Source: Hydromonas duriensis (GTDB lineage: Bacteria; Pseudomonadota; Gammaproteobacteria; Burkholderiales; Burkholderiaceae). Taken from it: DNA of 64,000 nucleotides. The stretch spans positions 1 to 64,000 of the forward strand of contig NZ_SNZE01000002.1 of assembly GCF_004363775.1 (NCBI RefSeq). Reading direction: 5' to 3'. The number at the start of each line of letters is the position of its first letter. Position 1 is the stretch's first letter. The notes under the pieces were generated by a model. That model worked only from the letters and a program-made list of their open reading frames with translations. It was not told where the DNA came from and did no database searches. Of the stretch, positions 16,738 to 25,372 are shown piece by piece. The position numbers and the translations under genes are program-made.

Positions 16738-16772
16738 AAAAAAAGCACCGCAGCCCTATGGGTTGCGGTGTG
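16738..16772 (-). terminator. Intrinsic terminator of the que operon
   Basis: On the minus strand CACCGCA..CCC-ata-GGG..TGCGGTG is followed by C and seven T. It lies 70-104 bp after the queF stop codon. Confidence 0.88.
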
Positions 16773-16841
16773 CATGTGATGGTGTATTGTACACAATTTT
16801 GCGCGAAAGGCTCAAGTGGATTACAAATTTTCAAATGCACG

Positions 16842-17273
16842 TTACGGTTGACGATATTCTGCTGACGGCCATAGTGGAATGCCACCGCGCGCGGTAAAAC
16901 GCCCTTCAACTTTAATCCATTTGGGCTGTAACAATGTCACCAAGTCATTGCAAATACGACAAATACAAGATTCATGAAACTCGCCATGCATGCGAAACGA
17001 GCCTAAATATAATTTCAAAGATTTGGACTCAACACACCATTGGTCAGGTTGCATATCAATCACGATGGTTGCAAAATCAGGTTGACCCGTCACAGGGCAA
17101 AGACTGGTGAATTCAGGACATACCATATTTAAAGTCCCTGTCACACCATTTGGATTGATGTTGGCGTGAGCAAAAGGATTGGGAAAACGTTCGAGTAAAG
17201 AGGCATCTGGCTCGTCATAACGATATTGAGTCTTTTTATTGCCCAGCGATTGTAAATTTGCGTGTAGTTCCAT
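16842..17273 (-). CDS. queF: NADPH-dependent 7-cyano-7-deazaguanine reductase
   Basis: QueF reduces preQ0 to preQ1, the last free-base step of queuosine synthesis. At 143 residues it is the short, unimodular (YkvM-like) type rather than the two-domain E. coli type. The nucleophilic Cys is in PEFTSLCPVTGQPDFA, and the QueF signature ESKSLKLYLGSFRMHGEFHE supplies substrate- and NADPH-binding residues. It is the last gene of queC-queD-queE-queF, three bases after queE. Confidence 0.95.
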   Translation of the reverse strand: MELHANLQSLGNKKTQYRYDEPDASLLERFPNPFAHANINPNGVTGTLNMVCPEFTSLCPVTGQPDFATIVIDMQPDQWCVESKSLKLYLGSFRMHGEFHESCICRICNDLVTLLQPKWIKVEGRFTARGGIPLWPSAEYRQP

Positions 17274-17276
17274 GAT

Positions 17277-17903
17277 TTATCGTATTCCTGTTAATTTGTG
17301 GGTCTGTAAAGAGAGCTGCCATTGGGGATGCGCCATGCAGTACTCAATACAAACTTGAGTATTATTAATGCCCGCTCTGTCATCAAGTGGCTGAATATAA
17401 AAGTGCTTAAAATCCAAATTTTCGAATAACTCAGGTTGAGCATTGAGTTGTGGATACACCAATTTCAGTTCTTGCCCTGAAGTTTGTACAAGTTTGGCGC
17501 TTCCTTTCGGGCTGACACACAACCAATCAATGCCTGTGGGCGCTGCTATCGTGCCATTGCTTTCAACACCAACTTCAAAACCCATGCCATGCATAAGTTC
17601 AATCAAAGCCTTGTCTAATTGCAACAACGGCTCTCCACCCGTAAACACCACATAAGGCACACCGCCCTCACCTTTCCACGTCGAACCAATACGAGAAGCT
17701 AAAGCCTCTGCTGTAGCGAACTTCCCGCCATCTTGTCCTGTGCCTATAAAATCAGTATCACAAAATGTGCATAGGGAAATAAGTCGGTCATCTTCGCGAC
17801 CATTCCATAAGTTGCAACCTGAAAAACGACAAAATACCGCTGCTCGTCCTGCCTGTGCGCCTTCGCCTTGCAAGGTATAAAAAATTTCCTTAACAGTGTA
17901 CAT
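17277..17903 (-). CDS. queE: 7-carboxy-7-deazaguanine synthase
   Basis: QueE is a radical-SAM enzyme that turns 6-carboxytetrahydropterin into 7-carboxy-7-deazaguanine. From this ATG it has 208 residues. It starts MYTVKEIFYTLQGEGAQAGR. The cluster-binding Cys residues are in FCRFSGCNLWNG...LCTFCDTDF; the first Cys spacing is the enlarged QueE form rather than plain CxxxCxxC. VFTGGEPLLQ follows. GAGGAG lies before the chosen ATG; an upstream in-frame start would add 16 residues. The start overlaps the end of queD by 14 bp, indicating coupling. Confidence 0.94.
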   Translation of the reverse strand: MYTVKEIFYTLQGEGAQAGRAAVFCRFSGCNLWNGREDDRLISLCTFCDTDFIGTGQDGGKFATAEALASRIGSTWKGEGGVPYVVFTGGEPLLQLDKALIELMHGMGFEVGVESNGTIAAPTGIDWLCVSPKGSAKLVQTSGQELKLVYPQLNAQPELFENLDFKHFYIQPLDDRAGINNTQVCIEYCMAHPQWQLSLQTHKLTGIR

Positions 17904-18894
17904 CGCAGCTCCTCTGCACATAAGCGGCCGCTCCGCGTTGCTCACTTTCAAAAACTTCTACCGCCCTCAGCTCAGGCAAAGTATCGTTCAATTGACCCAC
18001 CAGCCATGCGGCCAAACTGCCGTTGTCATAAGTAGACAAATCGGAAATACAATCCAGCGCATAATGGTCCAGTTGCTGATAAATAGGCTTGAATATTGCT
18101 TTCACCTCAGCAAAATCCCTCAACCAGCCCGCATGCACATCCAGTTGCGAACCATGCAAGTACAAACGAGTCAAATAGCTGTGACCTGTATAACGTCCTG
18201 CATCATCAAACGGGCAAGCCGCTTCAAATCTCAACTCTTTCCAAATCGTAAAGCCAGAAGCATCACGACGAGAACCCGCTGTCGATGTTTCAAACACTTC
18301 CACGGCTCGCATCGGCAGCGCAGCACCTAAACGTTGCCATAGCCACTCTGTTAAATGTTCACTTGTTGGATTTTCAAGCCCTTCGATGTGGTTTAAGTAG
18401 GCATGGTGTAACTGCGCGCGCACATCCAACCATGCTTTTTCTAAAGCACTGGCATCCGATAAACGTGCATCGGCCCACAGTTTCACTTTAAAACCATGCC
18501 CATGCAAACGACCACATTGATGTCCCTCAGGTACATTGGGTAAGTAATGCGCTGCAGAAAAAGATGCGGTCAAGCCGTGAAAAATGGCATTTTCTGTACA
18601 AGCAACCCACACGTCAGGCGATGAACGCAACTCGACCTTCACAACTTGCCCCAACTGTTGCTGTAGCGTATCTGCAATGTGTTGTGCAATCAGAACGTCT
18701 GTCGGATTTGAAAAAAATGCATTTAAATCTTGCATCTGCCACGGCTGACAAACATCAGCCAAGGATTGTTCAAGCACATCTTGCTCAACACGGGCACGCG
18801 CCGTCACCTTAAAACTGTGACCATGTGTCGACGCAACGGATGAGAGCGTGCGTGCAGCTTCAAAATTGAAGCAACAAATAGATTCAATCGTCAT
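17890..18894 (-). CDS. queD: Triplicated QueD / 6-carboxytetrahydropterin synthase-like protein
   Basis: QueD makes 6-carboxytetrahydropterin from 7,8-dihydroneopterin triphosphate and is normally ~120-140 residues. This protein has 334 and three repeats of the fold. Repeat 2 (~105-205) is nearly canonical: FSAAH (His116), QC (Cys127), HGH (131-133), then NPTSEHLTEW and a Glu near EVFET; its LDH-type catalytic site reads LHH. Repeat 1 (~5-100) keeps HGH but lacks the first His and Cys. Repeat 3 (~220-320) lacks the Zn His set but keeps DFAEVK, LDH and EVFES. The ATG at 18894 is 8 bp after the queC stop; a GTG at 18909 is an alternative. It sits between queC and queE. Confidence 0.85.
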   Translation of the reverse strand: MTIESICCFNFEAARTLSSVASTHGHSFKVTARARVEQDVLEQSLADVCQPWQMQDLNAFFSNPTDVLIAQHIADTLQQQLGQVVKVELRSSPDVWVACTENAIFHGLTASFSAAHYLPNVPEGHQCGRLHGHGFKVKLWADARLSDASALEKAWLDVRAQLHHAYLNHIEGLENPTSEHLTEWLWQRLGAALPMRAVEVFETSTAGSRRDASGFTIWKELRFEAACPFDDAGRYTGHSYLTRLYLHGSQLDVHAGWLRDFAEVKAIFKPIYQQLDHYALDCISDLSTYDNGSLAAWLVGQLNDTLPELRAVEVFESEQRGAAAYVQRSCDVHC

Positions 18895-18902
18895 GGGCAC
18901 AC

Positions 18903-19643
18903 TCAGCACAAAGTCAATTGATTGACAGTCTCATCGGCACGAGCCCGCCCCGTGCGTTCAATCAATGGGTCTATCGCCCCCGCTTGAGCAAAGCCTTGTG
19001 CACGCAACAAACAGGCAGCGCACTCACCACAAGGTGGCACCGCTCCGTTGTAACAAGTATGGCTCAATGCCAAAGCAGACATTGCCCCCACATCCTGCGC
19101 CAAGTGAACTGTTTGTGCTTTCGTCAGAAACATCAACGGCGTGTGCAAAGTCACGCGACTGTCCATGCCTAAGCGCAAAGCAAGTTCTAATGATTTAAGT
19201 GTGTTTTCACGACAATCGGGATAACCTGAATAATCGGTTTGTGCCACACCCGTTACAACGTGGGCAAGGCCTTTTTGATAAGCAAACGCAGCCGCGAATG
19301 TTAAAAAGATAAGGTTCCGTCCAGGAACAAAAGTATTGGGTAAGGCTGCATCATCGTCAGCACGAACCCCAGACTCAGGGATGATGTCGTCCGTCAAGGC
19401 GTTGCCACCCATACGTGCGAAAGTATCAATCGGCAATACCGTCTGACGCACGCCTGCCAACTCGGCGATAGCGCGGGCAGAGTCCAACTCAACGCGATGC
19501 CGCTGCCCGTAGTCAAAAGTCAAGGCTTGAACACGCTCTCGCCCCCAACGTTGAATGGCCCAGTACAAACATGTGGTTGAGTCCTGACCACCAGACAAGA
19601 CCACCAGCGCGCCTTCATCTGGCGCGTTTTTAATTAAATTCAT
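18903..19643 (-). CDS. queC: 7-cyano-7-deazaguanine synthase
   Basis: QueC converts 7-carboxy-7-deazaguanine and ammonia to preQ0 with ATP. The N-type ATP pyrophosphatase loop is VVLSGGQDSTTCLYW. Further family landmarks are FDYGQRH, FVPGRNLIFL and VAQTDYSGYPDCR. The Zn-binding Cys set is in CYNGAVPPCGECAACLLR near the C-terminus. The second of two adjacent ATGs is used because GAGG then lies 7 nt away; the family starts shortly before VVLSGG. First gene of the operon; a minus-strand TATAAT lies 72 bp upstream. No preQ1 riboswitch was recognised. Confidence 0.95.
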   Translation of the reverse strand: MNLIKNAPDEGALVVLSGGQDSTTCLYWAIQRWGRERVQALTFDYGQRHRVELDSARAIAELAGVRQTVLPIDTFARMGGNALTDDIIPESGVRADDDAALPNTFVPGRNLIFLTFAAAFAYQKGLAHVVTGVAQTDYSGYPDCRENTLKSLELALRLGMDSRVTLHTPLMFLTKAQTVHLAQDVGAMSALALSHTCYNGAVPPCGECAACLLRAQGFAQAGAIDPLIERTGRARADETVNQLTLC

Positions 19644-19714
19644 CATATGTCCTCGAAAACAGTCGAAGTAAAAAAACACGCCACCACTCAAGTTATCGCG
19701 GGGCGCGCAGGCGG

Positions 19715-19720
19715 ATTATA
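19715..19720 (-). promoter_or_regulatory. -10 element of the que operon
   Basis: Perfect TATAAT on the minus strand, 72 bp upstream of the queC start. The -35 at 17-18 bp (CAAAAT/ACAAAA) is weak, so an activator or another start may be involved. Confidence 0.4.
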
Positions 19721-19740
19721 AAACAAAAGACAAATCAATT

Positions 19741-19767
19741 TTGTTTATTGTTCATCATAATAAACAA
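19741..19767. repeat. Perfect 9-bp inverted repeat between calB and queC
   Basis: TTGTTTATT / AATAAACAA with a 9-bp centre, in the 150 bp between the aldehyde dehydrogenase stop and queC. It could end calB transcription weakly or be an operator just upstream of the que promoter; the stem is AT-only, which argues for an operator. Confidence 0.4.
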
Positions 19768-19793
19768 GCAAAGCCTTAATCTAGGTCAACACA

Positions 19794-21191
19794 TCAACGC
19801 AGCAAAAATTTAATAATCAACTCAAACCGCTTCCCGTAAGGCGGCATCATCCATTTAATCCCCGAAAAAGCAGGTTGTCGATAAATTGGGCGCAATTTAG
19901 AAAAAGTCATAAACCCCTCCTTGCCATGGTAATGCCCCATACCACTGGCGCCCACGCCACCAAATGGCATATCGTGCTGCGCCACATGAAACAAAGCATC
20001 ATTTACCGTCACCCCGCCAGACATGATTCGAGAAATCAAAAAACGAATGGCTTTGTCATTGTTTGAAAATGGATAAAACGCTAAAGGACGGGGACGCGCA
20101 TTAATGTAATGCACAACATCATTGATATTCTCAAAACCCCGAATGGGCAAAATCGGACCAAAAATCTCTCGCTGCATCAGCTCGCAATCCTCTGGGGCAT
20201 TTAAAACAATGTGTGGCGCAATTTTACGATGCTCAGTATTCCAAGGCTCACCCTCAGTCAACTGTATCAAGGTGGCACCTCTATCTTTCGCCTCTTCTAA
20301 AGCCTGAATCAGTCGCGTAAAAGATTTGTCATCAATGATTGAGGTGTAGTCTGGCGATGCGATACTAGGGTAACGTTGAGAAACAATCTCTTTCGCCAAA
20401 GTCACAAACGCGTCAATGCTCTGGCTGGGTAAACATAAATAGTCAACGGTTGTGCAGATTTGCCCTGCATTCAAGTACTTAACAAATAAAATTCGTTCCG
20501 CCGCCTTGCGCAAGGAATAGTCCTCCAACACCACAGCAGGCGACTTCCCCCCTAACTCTAAAGTCACAGGGCATAGGTTTTTCGCCGCAGCGGCCATCAC
20601 TGCCTGCCCTGTTTGCCCTGAACCTGTAAACAAAAGGTGGTCAAAAGGCAATTGTGAAAAAGCGATGCCAACATGCCCTGTTTCTTCAAAAATTTGTAAT
20701 TTTTCAGGTGAAAAATAAGCGGGCAATTTATCAATCAGCAACCTTGCCAAAACACCAGAGTTTTCCGACATTTTAACCATCGCCCTATTGCCCGCAGCAA
20801 AAATAGAAATGAGGGGGACAAACGTTAAAAAAACTGGGAAATTCCAAGGCACAATCACACCCACCACGCCTAAAGGTTGTGGCACTGCTATGTTACGCCC
20901 ACCAAAAAACATCTTAAAATCAACAGCTCGTCGTTGTACTTTCATCCATTTTTTTAGCTGTCTTTTGGCATATTTAATCCCCTCCAATATCGGCACAATT
21001 TCAGCAAATAAGGTCTCATGACGAGAGCGATGACCATAGTCTTGGCTCATTGCCAGCACAAGGTCATTTTGATTTTCTCTGATTAAACGTTCTAAGGTTT
21101 TTAAGTCCGCCATGCGCTGAATATAACTGGGCTCAGGCTGCTCAAAATAAGCCGCTCGTTGTAACGCCAATGCTTCTGTCAATTGTTGCAT
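19794..21191 (-). CDS. calB: Aldehyde dehydrogenase, coniferyl-aldehyde dehydrogenase type
   Basis: This is a 465-residue NAD(P)-dependent aldehyde dehydrogenase. The catalytic Cys is in AGQICTTVDY, the general-base Glu in TLELGGKSP, the cofactor contacts in PWNFPVFL and FTGSG, and the C-terminal oligomerisation part in PFGGVGASGMGHYHGKEG. DYGHRS near the N-terminus is typical of the coniferyl/medium-chain aldehyde group (CalB, YfmT-like). There are no lignin-phenol genes nearby, so a general detoxification role is equally plausible. The clpA terminator lies only 35 bp upstream, so its promoter must sit in or before that terminator region. Confidence 0.85.
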   Translation of the reverse strand: MQQLTEALALQRAAYFEQPEPSYIQRMADLKTLERLIRENQNDLVLAMSQDYGHRSRHETLFAEIVPILEGIKYAKRQLKKWMKVQRRAVDFKMFFGGRNIAVPQPLGVVGVIVPWNFPVFLTFVPLISIFAAGNRAMVKMSENSGVLARLLIDKLPAYFSPEKLQIFEETGHVGIAFSQLPFDHLLFTGSGQTGQAVMAAAAKNLCPVTLELGGKSPAVVLEDYSLRKAAERILFVKYLNAGQICTTVDYLCLPSQSIDAFVTLAKEIVSQRYPSIASPDYTSIIDDKSFTRLIQALEEAKDRGATLIQLTEGEPWNTEHRKIAPHIVLNAPEDCELMQREIFGPILPIRGFENINDVVHYINARPRPLAFYPFSNNDKAIRFLISRIMSGGVTVNDALFHVAQHDMPFGGVGASGMGHYHGKEGFMTFSKLRPIYRQPAFSGIKWMMPPYGKRFELIIKFLLR

Positions 21192-21225
21192 ATCTACACC
21201 TCACGTCACCGATTCTTTCATATAA

Positions 21226-21258
21226 AAAAACACCACCAAAAAAATGGCGGTGTTTTTA
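21226..21258 (-). terminator. Intrinsic terminator of clpA
   Basis: Minus strand AAAAACACCGCC / GGTGGTGTTTTT around a T-rich loop, followed by more T. It lies within 40 bp of the clpA stop and could work in both directions. Confidence 0.85.
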
Positions 21259-21264
21259 AATTTT

Positions 21265-23586
21265 TTAAGCATCAGCATCAATCGTTTCAAGTTTTTCACT
21301 GGCTTTTTTTCGTGAAGATTTGATGCTCAACTTCACCGCCCGTGCCTCACCATCATAATCTACAGTGACAACACCGCCGTGCACCAGCTTACCAAACAAC
21401 AACTCATCAGCCAAGGCTCGCCGCACCGTATCTTGAATCAAGCGCGACATTGGACGTGCCCCCATAAGCGGATCAAAACCTGCTTGAGCCAAATGCTTGC
21501 GCAAGCCCTCCGTGAAATGAATATCGACTTTTTTCTCATGCAATTGTTGCTCAAGCTGCATGAGAAACTTATCAACCACTTGCATGATGATTGTTTCGTC
21601 CAAGGCTGCAAATGGTACAACGGCATCCAAACGATTACGGAACTCGGGACTAAACGCCCGTTTGATTTCTTCACCATCGTCTTGGCTCACGCTTGACTTA
21701 GTGAAACCCAAACTGTGTTTCTGTGTTGCACTCGCCCCCGCATTGGTCGTCATGATTAAAATCACATTACGAAAATCAGCTTTGCGCCCATTGTTGTCGG
21801 TCAACGAGCCATGATCCATAACTTGTAAAAGGACATTAAAGATATCTGGATGGGCTTTTTCAATTTCATCCAATAAAAGAACCGCATGTGGCTTCTTAGT
21901 CACAGCATCGGTCAATAAGCCGCCTTGATCAAAACCGACATAACCTGGTGGCGCACCAATTAAACGGCTAACGGCGTGCCGCTCCATGTACTCCGACATA
22001 TCAAAACGAATCAGCTCAATTCCCAAAACGAATGCCAATTGTTTAGCCAACTCAGTTTTACCCACGCCCGTTGGACCGCTGAATAAGAATGAACCAATCG
22101 GGCGGTCAACTTTACCCAAGCCTGCCCGACTCATTTTAATTGCGGCTGCAACTGCACTGATGGCTTTATCTTGACCAAACACGGTCGACTTGAGGTCGCG
22201 CTCCAAATGCTTCAATTGGGTGCGGTCATCTGAATTGATGTTTTTCGGCGGAATACGGGCAATTTTTGCAATCAACTCCTCAATATCAACCTTAGTGATA
22301 CTTTTTTTACGCTGCGCTTCAGGCAATACACGTTGCGCAGCGCCCGCCTCATCAATCAAATCAATCGCTTTATCTGGCAAAAAGCGGTCATTCATATATT
22401 TCGCCGACAATTCAGCGGCCGCCACAATGGCAGAAGGCGCGTATTTGATGTGATGATGGCTCTCAAATTGTGATTTAAGTCCTTTCAAAATCGTAATCGT
22501 CTGCGCCACCGTTGGCTCTACAACATCGATTTTATGGAATCGACGCGCAAGAGCAGCATCTTTTTCAAACACACGGCGATATTCATCAAAAGTGGTCGCT
22601 CCAATACAACGTAAAGCTCCTGTCGCCAACGCAGGTTTAAGCAAATTACCCGCATCCATCGCACTGTTGCCTGTCGCCCCCGCACCGATGAGCATGTGAA
22701 TTTCGTCAATGAAAAGAATCGCATCCTTCATCTCGCTCAGTTCGTCCACTAAGTCTTTTAAACGTTGTTCAAAATCTCCTCGATACTTCGTACCCGCCAT
22801 TAATGCGCCCATATCAAGGGCATACACTCGCGCTTCTTTCAAGACGTCTGGGACTTCTTGCTTAACTATTTTCCACGCCAACCCTTCAGCAATCGCGGTT
22901 TTACCCACACCCGCCTCACCAACCAACACGGGATTATTTTTGCGGCGACGAGACAAAACTTGAACGGTGCGGATAATTTCAGCCTCGCGCCCGACCAGCG
23001 GGTCTAGTTTCCCTTCCTGCGCCATGCGATTTAAATTTAAAGCATATTTACCCAATGCCGTATTCGCCTCTTGGGCACGCGCCATCTCAGCCAGTTTTTC
23101 AGGGCTGGCCTCTTCTTTTGAACCATCAAAAAACTCTTCTTGCTTAGGTTCTTTACGGATGCCATGCGCAATGTATTGAGTCACATCCACACGTTCAATG
23201 CCTTGTTTACTCAAAAAATAAACCGCATGAGAATCTTTTTCACCAAAAATAGCCACTAAAGCATCAACGCCCGTAACCTCTTTTTTGTCATTCCCACCCG
23301 ATTGAACATGCATAATCGCACGCTGCATCACACGCTGGAAACCAAGGGTCGGCTGCGTATCCACATCCGCTGAACCATCAGCCATAGGGATATTTTGAGC
23401 GATAAATCGCGACAACTCCTGCTTGAGCTCAGAGATACTTGCTCCACATGCCCTCAAAACATCAGAAGCCAGTGGATTATCAAGCAAGGCCAACAATAAA
23501 TGCTCTAAAGTCAAATATTCATGTCGCGCTTGCCGCGCCTCAACAAAAGCCAAATTTAAAGTTACTTCTAAATCTTGGGCAATCAT
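21265..23586 (-). CDS. clpA: ClpA, ATPase subunit of the ClpAP protease
   Basis: ClpA unfolds substrates, including N-degron proteins handed over by ClpS, and feeds them to ClpP. The 773-residue protein has the N-terminal Clp repeat domain (~1-145, binds ClpS), AAA+ module 1 with Walker [14 protein letters not shown] and Walker [10 protein letters not shown], and AAA+ module 2 with [12 protein letters not shown] and [12 protein letters not shown], then the small C-terminal domain. Lack of a long middle coiled-coil separates it from ClpB. clpS is not adjacent as in many bacteria but lies ~30 kb away in the window. It is preceded by 420 bp without a gene. Confidence 0.96.
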   Translation of the reverse strand: MIAQDLEVTLNLAFVEARQARHEYLTLEHLLLALLDNPLASDVLRACGASISELKQELSRFIAQNIPMADGSADVDTQPTLGFQRVMQRAIMHVQSGGNDKKEVTGVDALVAIFGEKDSHAVYFLSKQGIERVDVTQYIAHGIRKEPKQEEFFDGSKEEASPEKLAEMARAQEANTALGKYALNLNRMAQEGKLDPLVGREAEIIRTVQVLSRRRKNNPVLVGEAGVGKTAIAEGLAWKIVKQEVPDVLKEARVYALDMGALMAGTKYRGDFEQRLKDLVDELSEMKDAILFIDEIHMLIGAGATGNSAMDAGNLLKPALATGALRCIGATTFDEYRRVFEKDAALARRFHKIDVVEPTVAQTITILKGLKSQFESHHHIKYAPSAIVAAAELSAKYMNDRFLPDKAIDLIDEAGAAQRVLPEAQRKKSITKVDIEELIAKIARIPPKNINSDDRTQLKHLERDLKSTVFGQDKAISAVAAAIKMSRAGLGKVDRPIGSFLFSGPTGVGKTELAKQLAFVLGIELIRFDMSEYMERHAVSRLIGAPPGYVGFDQGGLLTDAVTKKPHAVLLLDEIEKAHPDIFNVLLQVMDHGSLTDNNGRKADFRNVILIMTTNAGASATQKHSLGFTKSSVSQDDGEEIKRAFSPEFRNRLDAVVPFAALDETIIMQVVDKFLMQLEQQLHEKKVDIHFTEGLRKHLAQAGFDPLMGARPMSRLIQDTVRRALADELLFGKLVHGGVVTVDYDGEARAVKLSIKSSRKKASEKLETIDADA

Positions 23587-24006
23587 ATAGATATCCCTAT
23601 AAAATCATATATTTACAATAAAAATCAATCTACAAACATTACAAATCAGCATCTCTACAACCCAGTACTGGCCTGTGCTTCGTAACTTTTGCAGAACAAA
23701 ATCATCACTTTTTTTCTATTGTAACGCATATCGTGACAAGGCATAAATTTGACATTAATGTATCTATTTAAACGCCATACAATACTTATAAATTATGCTT
23801 GGAACTAGCGATAATTCGACATCAACTCATCATCGTATGAGTTAAGTCGGTTGGCACAAATGGTAAGGCAAAAAATGTCAAAAAGATGTCATTACTTTGT
23901 TTTCTATGGCATACCATTCTTGGGCAGATTCTACTTTTATCTATAAAGGATTACATAAAAGCACCTTGCTTACCATCAGAAAAAAACTGAACCAGCCATT
24001 TAACGA
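23587..24006. other. 420-bp gene-free region with hairpins
   Basis: AT-rich region between the nitroreductase stop and clpA; it should contain the clpA promoter, but I could not place one with normal spacing. It holds a strong imperfect hairpin at 23817-23848 and a long-range 7-bp inverse pair (AATGGTA near 23859, TACCATT near 23910). A plus-strand TTGACA at 23749 has no -10 at proper distance. A small RNA is possible but not demonstrated. Confidence 0.4.
23817..23848. repeat. Hairpin CGAC..AACTCAT / ATGAGTT..GTCG
   Basis: A perfect 7-bp stem (23824-23830 with 23837-23843, 6-nt loop) is extended outward by CGAC/GTCG after a small internal loop. There is no U-tract on either side. It lies 250 bp upstream of clpA. 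Confidence 0.5.
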
Positions 24007-24645
24007 TTAAGACAATTCCGAGATAAATTGCTCACGCGAGCGACGGACCTTTTTCAAATTGACCAGCCAATCATTTTCGCTCTCTCGGTATCCTAAAGGC
24101 AAAATCACAACACTTCTCAAACCACGGCTGCGCAAATCTAAAATTTCATCCAATGCCTCGGCATCAAAGCCCTCCATCGGTGTGCTATCAACTTCAAGTT
24201 CAGCTGCCGCGAGCAACGCTGTTCCCAAACCAATATAAGCTTGACGCGCTGCATGTTGGAAATTATCCGCTGCGTCTCGCTGAGGATACGTGCTTAACAA
24301 TTTTTGGCGATACGCCTCCCACCCTTCATTCTTCATTTGACGCTCTTCATTCACAAGGTCAAACATCATGTTAATGCGCTGCTCTGTGTAATCATCCCAT
24401 GCGGCAAAAACCAATAGATGTGAACCTTCTGTAATTTGCGACTGATTCCAAGCAATGGCGCGAATTTTTTCACGTACTTCAGGTTGTGTCACCACAATGA
24501 TTTCATACGGTTGTAAACCGCTTGAGCTGGCGGTCATGCGAACTGTTTCAAGAATGTATTCTACTTTTTCAGCAGGCACAGGACTGTTTGGGTTCATTTT
24601 TTTGGTGGCATAACGCCATTTAAGCAAATCAAGTAGTTTTTTCAT
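24007..24645 (-). CDS. NAD(P)H-dependent nitroreductase family protein
   Basis: This is a 212-residue FMN flavoprotein of the NfsB/Frm2-like nitroreductase superfamily. The N-terminal FMN-binding Arg motif is LKWRYATKKM; ASSSGLQPYEIIVV is the conserved Ser/Gln region, and the C-terminal RGLRSVVILPLGYR contacts FMN. The usual role is two-electron reduction of quinones or nitro compounds. The physiological substrate cannot be inferred. The ATG was preferred over a GTG three codons upstream. It is divergent from the DUF1304 gene. Confidence 0.88.
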   Translation of the reverse strand: MKKLLDLLKWRYATKKMNPNSPVPAEKVEYILETVRMTASSSGLQPYEIIVVTQPEVREKIRAIAWNQSQITEGSHLLVFAAWDDYTEQRINMMFDLVNEERQMKNEGWEAYRQKLLSTYPQRDAADNFQHAARQAYIGLGTALLAAAELEVDSTPMEGFDAEALDEILDLRSRGLRSVVILPLGYRESENDWLVNLKKVRRSREQFISELS

Positions 24646-24863
24646 ATTTCTCACTTTAAAATATTATTTTTAATCAAAAAACACAATACACAATACACAA
24701 ACAACTGTAGCAGTTCATTGGCATTCAATAATTATAGCAGCCTTTAAATCTACCCACTTTAGACTAAATTTTTACGCTACAACGATTTGAGCCTCCACTC
24801 AAAGCCAACATCGCTCGATAAGGTCTGCTATCATCAAGCTCTCATAAAAAACACTGGAAAACC

Positions 24864-25226
24864 ATGTCTACTCTCAGCATTTTTATTATTACGCTCATCG
24901 CACTCTTACATATCTATATTCTTGTTTTAGAAATGTTTTGGTGGAACACACCCAAAGGACAAAAAGCCTTTAATGTCAGCCCAGAAATGGCGGCACAAAC
25001 CACCGTTTTAGCTGCCAATCAAGGGTTGTACAATGGTTTTCTCTCCGCGGGCTTGTTTTGGTCGTTATTTCACCCCAACCCGATGTTTGCAAAACAAATT
25101 GCGATTTTTTTCTTACTCTGTGTTGCTATCGCTGGAATTTACGGAGGATTAACCGCCGCAAAAAAAATCATTTATATTCAAACAGTTCCAGCTATTTTAG
25201 GGCTAACAGCTATTCTTTTTGGATAG
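24864..25226 (+). CDS. DUF1304 membrane protein
   Basis: This 120-residue protein has four predicted transmembrane helices. The motif LIALLHIYILVLEMFWWNTPKGQKAF near the N-terminus and NQGLYNGFLSAGLFW in the middle are the DUF1304 signature. The function of the family is unknown; it is widespread in Gram-negative and Gram-positive bacteria. It is divergent from the nitroreductase and followed at once by a short terminator. Confidence 0.85.
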   Translation: MSTLSIFIITLIALLHIYILVLEMFWWNTPKGQKAFNVSPEMAAQTTVLAANQGLYNGFLSAGLFWSLFHPNPMFAKQIAIFFLLCVAIAGIYGGLTAAKKIIYIQTVPAILGLTAILFG

Positions 25227-25250
25227 TTTTGCGCAAAAACGCAATTTTTT
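25227..25250 (+). terminator. Short intrinsic terminator after DUF1304
   Basis: TTGCG-caaaaa-CGCAA followed by TTTTTT. The stem is only 5 bp but the position, directly after the stop codon, and the T-tract support it. Confidence 0.55.
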
Positions 25251-25372
25251 GTGCAAGGCAACAACAAAAACGGCATAATAAGAAAACCATCTTTATACTA
25301 GATTGACCAAAGACAGCGCAATTCGCTAAGATTAACATCGCTTTTGCATATCTTTACTAAGGAATATCAATC

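Noticed and set aside
19692-19793. preQ1 riboswitch before queC
   Set aside because: No preQ1-I or preQ1-II pattern was found; the only structure is the AT-rich inverted repeat at 19741-19767.
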